Of a DNA stretch of 8,995 nucleotides, positions 6,509-8,995 are shown piece by piece; the first letter of the stretch is position 1, and each line of letters begins with the position of its first letter. Location: positions 1 to 8,995 of the forward strand of contig JAGTRH010000043.1 in NCBI GenBank assembly GCA_018396795.1, given 5' to 3'. The position numbers and the translations under genes were made by a program. Source of the stretch: Candidatus Bathyarchaeota archaeon (GTDB lineage: Archaea; Thermoproteota; Bathyarchaeia; Bathyarchaeales; B26-1). The notes below the pieces were generated by a model, which was not told the DNA's origin, made no database searches, and saw only the letters and a list, made by a program, of their open reading frames with translations.

Positions 6509-7435
6509 TTACTCAATAGCTATCTCAAACGGTGTGTCCCCCGTTTTCACAGGTTTAAAGCCTGGTGAGAGCAATACTAATCCGTTTACAGGAGAGAAGA
6601 TCTTCTCCACTTCATCGCCGAAAACATCAGATACAATCCCTAACAACTGACCTTTAGATATTTTTTCTCCTTCCTCTACTAGAGGACAGAATAGTCCTCC
6701 TTTTCTAATTACTATTTCTCTCCACGCAAATCCCTTATATAACTTTTGAGAGGAAGGAATTGTGGGAGTTCCATCAATCATTTTTAAATGTTTTAAAATA
6801 TTCATATATGCATTGTGAAGTTTATCTATGTTTTTTGATTCAAGGATGATGGAAGGTATTCCCTCTTTTGCAAGAACTCTAAACAATGCACCATTTAATT
6901 CCCCTCCATGACCATTTGAAACTATTACATCGAAGCCGGAGCTTTTCGCAAGCTCCTTGGATTCTTCAGCAACACTCACATCTTCGTTATAAAGCGCCCA
7001 ATCAACCCTTCCAGCAGAGTGAACATCAATAAAATATTTTACCTTTTCTTTAACCGTTTTATATATCACATAAGCATATTGTTCTGCAAAACTTCCATCT
7101 TGTTTTCCCGGCATAATTCTGTTCAGATCTTTATTATCAAATATCGGAATTCTTACACCTGACCAGAAAGCTGTAACATTCAAAACTGGAATTCCAATAA
7201 GTATTCCTCTAAGTTTTTTAGGATCGATCTCTTTAATTGTCTTGATAAGGGCGTAAGAGCCCTCCACTTCATTTCCATGTATAGCACATTGAATCCAGAT
7301 AATTGGGCCATCTTGAATTCCATTCACCACGATCAACGGAACATTAATTACAGAACCGTCGCTAAGCTCAGCCACCTTTAAAAATCCTTTAACTCTCTCC
7401 CCAGGGAAAGCAGAAATAGTTCCAACTTGAAACAT
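6509..7435 (-). CDS. Aspartoacylase/succinylglutamate desuccinylase-type zinc deacylase (paralogue 2)
   Basis: The 308-residue protein belongs to the M14-like AstE/AspA deacylase family. Zinc ligands are H53 and E56 in CAIHGNEVEG and H139 in FIDVHSAG. N105 and R106 in DLNRIMPG match the substrate-carboxylate binding pair of aspartoacylase, and E199 in SIILES fits the catalytic Glu. The C-terminal 80 residues (about 235-308) form a lipoyl/biotinyl-like barrel with VEEGEKISKGQLLGIV and FSPVNGLVL. The family removes acyl groups from N-acyl amino acids in the cytoplasm; the acyl group here is unknown. The ATG at 7435 is chosen over the TTG one codon upstream because the TATA box at 7455-7465 lies 24-25 bases before it, giving a leaderless message. 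It is the first gene of an operon with the M38 amidohydrolase and is paralogous to the gene at 7505-8500. Confidence 0.9.
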   Translation of the reverse strand: MFQVGTISAFPGERVKGFLKVAELSDGSVINVPLIVVNGIQDGPIIWIQCAIHGNEVEGSYALIKTIKEIDPKKLRGILIGIPVLNVTAFWSGVRIPIFDNKDLNRIMPGKQDGSFAEQYAYVIYKTVKEKVKYFIDVHSAGRVDWALYNEDVSVAEESKELAKSSGFDVIVSNGHGGELNGALFRVLAKEGIPSIILESKNIDKLHNAYMNILKHLKMIDGTPTIPSSQKLYKGFAWREIVIRKGGLFCPLVEEGEKISKGQLLGIVSDVFGDEVEKIFSPVNGLVLLSPGFKPVKTGDTPFEIAIE

Positions 7436-7454
7436 CAAGTGTTTATGATTAATT

Positions 7455-7465
7455 AAATATAAAAA
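7455..7465 (-). promoter_or_regulatory. TATA box of the deacylase 2-M38 operon
   Basis: On the minus strand TTTTTATATTT is centred about 25 bases before ATG 7435, so transcription should begin at or near the A of the start codon (leaderless). Confidence 0.6.
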
Positions 7466-7469
7466 GTTT

Positions 7470-7504
7470 TCTCATAAAAATCCCAAAAAAGAGAAGAGGT
7501 TATA
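7470..7504 (-). terminator. T-rich terminator after deacylase 1
   Basis: After the stop at 7507-7505 the minus strand reads CTCTTCTCTTTTTTGGGATTTTTATG, with two T-runs just before the next TATA box. This suggests that the two deacylase genes are separate transcription units despite the short gap. Confidence 0.45.
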
Positions 7505-8500
7505 TTAAGAGATTATTCCTATTTGAGCCACAGGAAAACCATTTACAGCTGGTCTAGAATTTATTGTGAGGATTATCCCGTTAACTGGAGATTTAACTTT
7601 CTCCACGATCTCTCCCCAAACATTATAAACCACTGCTATTACCTCATCCTTGGATACGCGGTCACCTGGTTCCTTTAGCGCCCAAACTATGCCTCCTCTC
7701 GCCGTTCTAACTTGCGGTAGTGGTTCTGCCTCACTCCAGCAAAAGTCATCACAATGTACATACCACTCAGGTTTTTTAGGCGTACCTTCTATTATTTTGA
7801 GATATTTAAGAGCATTGAGAATGCCCTCGTATGACCAATTTACGGCTTCTTCAGTGACTCCCGATCCACTAAAACTCATTCCCTGTCCTGCTTCGATAAT
7901 AATTGAAGGGATGCCCTTCTTCATTGCTTGAGTGTATACGGCACCCGCCAACCTAGGACACTCTGATTCAACAACTATCTCCCACCCAAAAGCGTCTGCA
8001 AATTTTCTACTCTCTTTTGCAGCTTCGGTATCCCCTTTAAAATGAAGGACCCATTTTGTTTTTGGGTGTCCCGCACAATGAAAGTCGATAAGGTAGTCGG
8101 CAACTTTAGTTATCTGCTCAAAGAGAATAGCTACCATTTGTTCTGTAAAACTTCCATCTAGCTTACCTGGCCATACTCTATTCATATCTATGGGATCATA
8201 TACACTGCCTCTTCCTAATAATCCAAATCCAGTTATGTTTAATGTAGGTATGGCTATTAATGTCCCTTTCATCTTTTTAGGTTCCAAATTATTAATTATT
8301 CTTATTAAAGCCATAGTGCCGGTCCATTCAACGGGGTGAATCGCAGACTGAACCCAAAGTCTTTTCCCGGCCTCAATTCCATTTATTACAATTAATGGAA
8401 GCTCTATAGGAGTGCCATAGGGAGTTTCTCCAACTTTCAAGAAGCCCCTTACCTTCTCTCCTGGTTTAGCACAAACCGTTCCAAGATGAATTTCGCTCAT
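7505..8500 (-). CDS. Aspartoacylase/succinylglutamate desuccinylase-type zinc deacylase (paralogue 1)
   Basis: The 331-residue protein shares its whole layout with the gene at 6509-7435: a beta-rich start (GTVCAKPGEKVRGFLKVGET), the zinc-binding core, and a C-terminal barrel (about 262-331, with SPVNGIIL). Ligands are H55 and E58 in SAIHPVEWTG and H141 in LIDFHCAGH. N107 and R108 in DMNRVWPG and E203 in SIIIEAG complete the active site. The first motif has HPVEW where its neighbour has HGNEV, so the zinc ligands remain but the pocket around them differs. An extra Trp/Cys-rich stretch (WYVHCDDFCW, about 246-255) is absent from the paralogue. The likely role is removal of an acyl group from an N-acyl amino acid or similar amide in the cytoplasm. 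ATG 8500 is supported by a TATA box 26 bases upstream and the lack of a ribosome site. Confidence 0.9.
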   Translation of the reverse strand: MSEIHLGTVCAKPGEKVRGFLKVGETPYGTPIELPLIVINGIEAGKRLWVQSAIHPVEWTGTMALIRIINNLEPKKMKGTLIAIPTLNITGFGLLGRGSVYDPIDMNRVWPGKLDGSFTEQMVAILFEQITKVADYLIDFHCAGHPKTKWVLHFKGDTEAAKESRKFADAFGWEIVVESECPRLAGAVYTQAMKKGIPSIIIEAGQGMSFSGSGVTEEAVNWSYEGILNALKYLKIIEGTPKKPEWYVHCDDFCWSEAEPLPQVRTARGGIVWALKEPGDRVSKDEVIAVVYNVWGEIVEKVKSPVNGIILTINSRPAVNGFPVAQIGIIS

Positions 8501-8520
8501 CTTTTTTAATAAGATGATAT

Positions 8521-8530
8521 TATATATAAA
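8521..8530 (-). promoter_or_regulatory. TATA box of deacylase 1
   Basis: On the minus strand TTTATATATA, preceded by an A-rich BRE-like stretch, is centred about 26 bases before ATG 8500. The transcript should start at the ATG, leaderless. Confidence 0.65.
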
Positions 8531-8797
8531 TTTTTATGTAAACCCTAGCTATCTTTGCGATTCCTTTGAATTTTGTGGGTAGCAGAATTCTGTCAGTTGG
8601 GTTTTTCGTGGCTCCCTTGGAAGGTTTTCTCTCAAAACACACTTTGCATGGTGAAGGCTAGCTCGCCGTCTCTGACCTCATATCCGACCCTAAGCTATTT
8701 AATCAAGAACTGAAACGATTTCGCTGAGCGGTCTTGCCGGGGAGGCCTCCTCATGGGTTGCAGAGCGATAAGCTATTGAAGCAAGAACTGAAATCAT
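8531..8797. other. Non-coding stretch with a GC-richer core
   Basis: No convincing reading frame is seen on either strand between the promoter at 8521-8530 and the gene end at 8798. The segment about 8653-8765 is clearly richer in G and C than the flanks and contains inverted pieces such as GGCTAGC, GAGGCCTC and GCTAGCTCGCC. Apart from the direct repeat it matches no RNA family I know: no complete tRNA, no paired C/D boxes and no SRP or RNase P core motif. Confidence 0.4.
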
Positions 8798-8799
8798 TT
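8691..8799 (+). repeat. Two-copy 31-base direct repeat, period 78, CRISPR-like but unproven
   Basis: Copies lie at 8691-8721 and 8769-8799. They share TAAGCTATT, then AA, then CAAGAACTGAAA, then ATTT, differing at four of 31 positions. The CAAGAACTGAAAC end of the first copy resembles the GAAAC/GAAAG ends of archaeal CRISPR repeats, and the second copy would be the degenerate terminal repeat. Against this, only two copies exist, the interval (about 47-53 bases) is long for a spacer, and no cas gene is in view. The second copy ends at the stop codon of the truncated minus-strand gene. Confidence 0.4.
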
Positions 8800-8995
8800 A
8801 ATTAGTTGTTTCTTGTCTCCAGAATAGGTATGTCTTTGTTTGGAGCAGGATTCCTAGTGTGGAGATGAGTTCCACCAGTTCCTCTAGGCTGGTTTTTTGA
8901 AGGTGGATGAGGCCTTCATTTCTGTATCCAAAAATTATCTTTTTTCTAGTTAGTTTTTTCATTAGTTTTGGGTGGGTTATTGCAGTTGATAGTGC
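8798..8995 (-). CDS. Unrecognised protein, C-terminal 65 residues (cut by window edge)
   Basis: Reading the minus strand from the right edge in the frame that begins GCA gives 65 uninterrupted codons ending at TAA (8800-8798). The visible protein is basic at first (HPKLMKKLTRKKIIFGYRN) and then a leucine-rich amphipathic helix (KTSLEELVELISTLGILLQ), ending LFWRQETTN. There is no membrane segment. Its codons are those of a real gene (AAA, CTA, ATA, AGA in the wobble positions expected here). It could be the tail of a small helical or DNA-binding protein, but I do not recognise it. It is transcribed in the same direction as the deacylase genes but ends nearly 300 bases before the first of them, across a non-coding gap containing a new promoter. 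Confidence 0.6.
   Translation of the reverse strand, partial: ALSTAITHPKLMKKLTRKKIIFGYRNEGLIHLQKTSLEELVELISTLGILLQTKTYLFWRQETTN

Noticed and set aside
6408..6650. Plus-strand frame over the deacylase-M38 junction
   Set aside because: Antisense to two real genes and their ribosome site.
7650..7931. Plus-strand frame inside deacylase 1
   Set aside because: Antisense shadow; no start signal.
8640..8690. C/D box guide RNA
   Set aside because: A CTGA is present (8672-8675), but no proper RTGATGA box at the right distance and no internal D'/C' pair.

Overview
The window looks like archaeal DNA, probably from the Thermoproteota/TACK side (a Bathyarchaeia-like lineage would fit, but I cannot prove the taxon). 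Reasons: A/T-rich intergenic DNA, TATA boxes about 24-26 bases upstream of start codons with no room for a leader (8500 and 7435), Shine-Dalgarno sites only at starts inside operons, heavy AGA/AGG and ATA codon use, and protein families of archaeal type. No rRNA, phage, insertion sequence or complete CRISPR-cas locus is seen.

Layout. Positions 1-227 (minus) hold the start of an unrecognised gene cut by the window edge. Positions 228-863 are non-coding. They contain a clear tRNA T-arm plus acceptor 3' strand (minus, 270-298), a separate tRNA D-arm-like piece (about 485-531), and a diverged tandem duplication with a period of about 287-295 bases. I could not assemble a complete tRNA from these pieces. 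Positions 864-2063 (plus) encode an M24 'pita-bread' peptidase-like protein that has lost most of the usual metal ligands. Positions 2252-5188 (plus) form a tight four-gene operon: a DUF6754-like protein with a membrane segment at each end, a polytopic membrane protein, a second protein with a membrane segment at each end, and another polytopic membrane protein. I know of no assigned function for this set, and it is the best candidate here for an undescribed system.

A 39-base gap with T-tracts on both strands separates this operon from a convergent minus-strand cluster. That cluster, in transcription order, contains two paralogous aspartoacylase/succinylglutamate desuccinylase-type zinc deacylases (8500-7505 and 7435-6509) and an M38 amidohydrolase (6493-5228). 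The first deacylase and the second deacylase/M38 pair each have their own TATA box, so they are probably two transcription units.

Positions 8501-8797 are non-coding apart from the promoter; they hold a two-copy 31-base repeat around a GC-richer stretch. Positions 8798-8995 (minus) hold the 3' end of another unrecognised gene.

Functionally, the recognised enzymes all fit hydrolysis of amide bonds in peptides or N-acylated amino acids: zinc deacylases to remove an acyl group, the M38 enzyme for a dipeptide or cyclic amide, and an M24-fold protein. This is an inference from family membership and clustering. Nothing in the sequence directly links the membrane operon to these enzymes.
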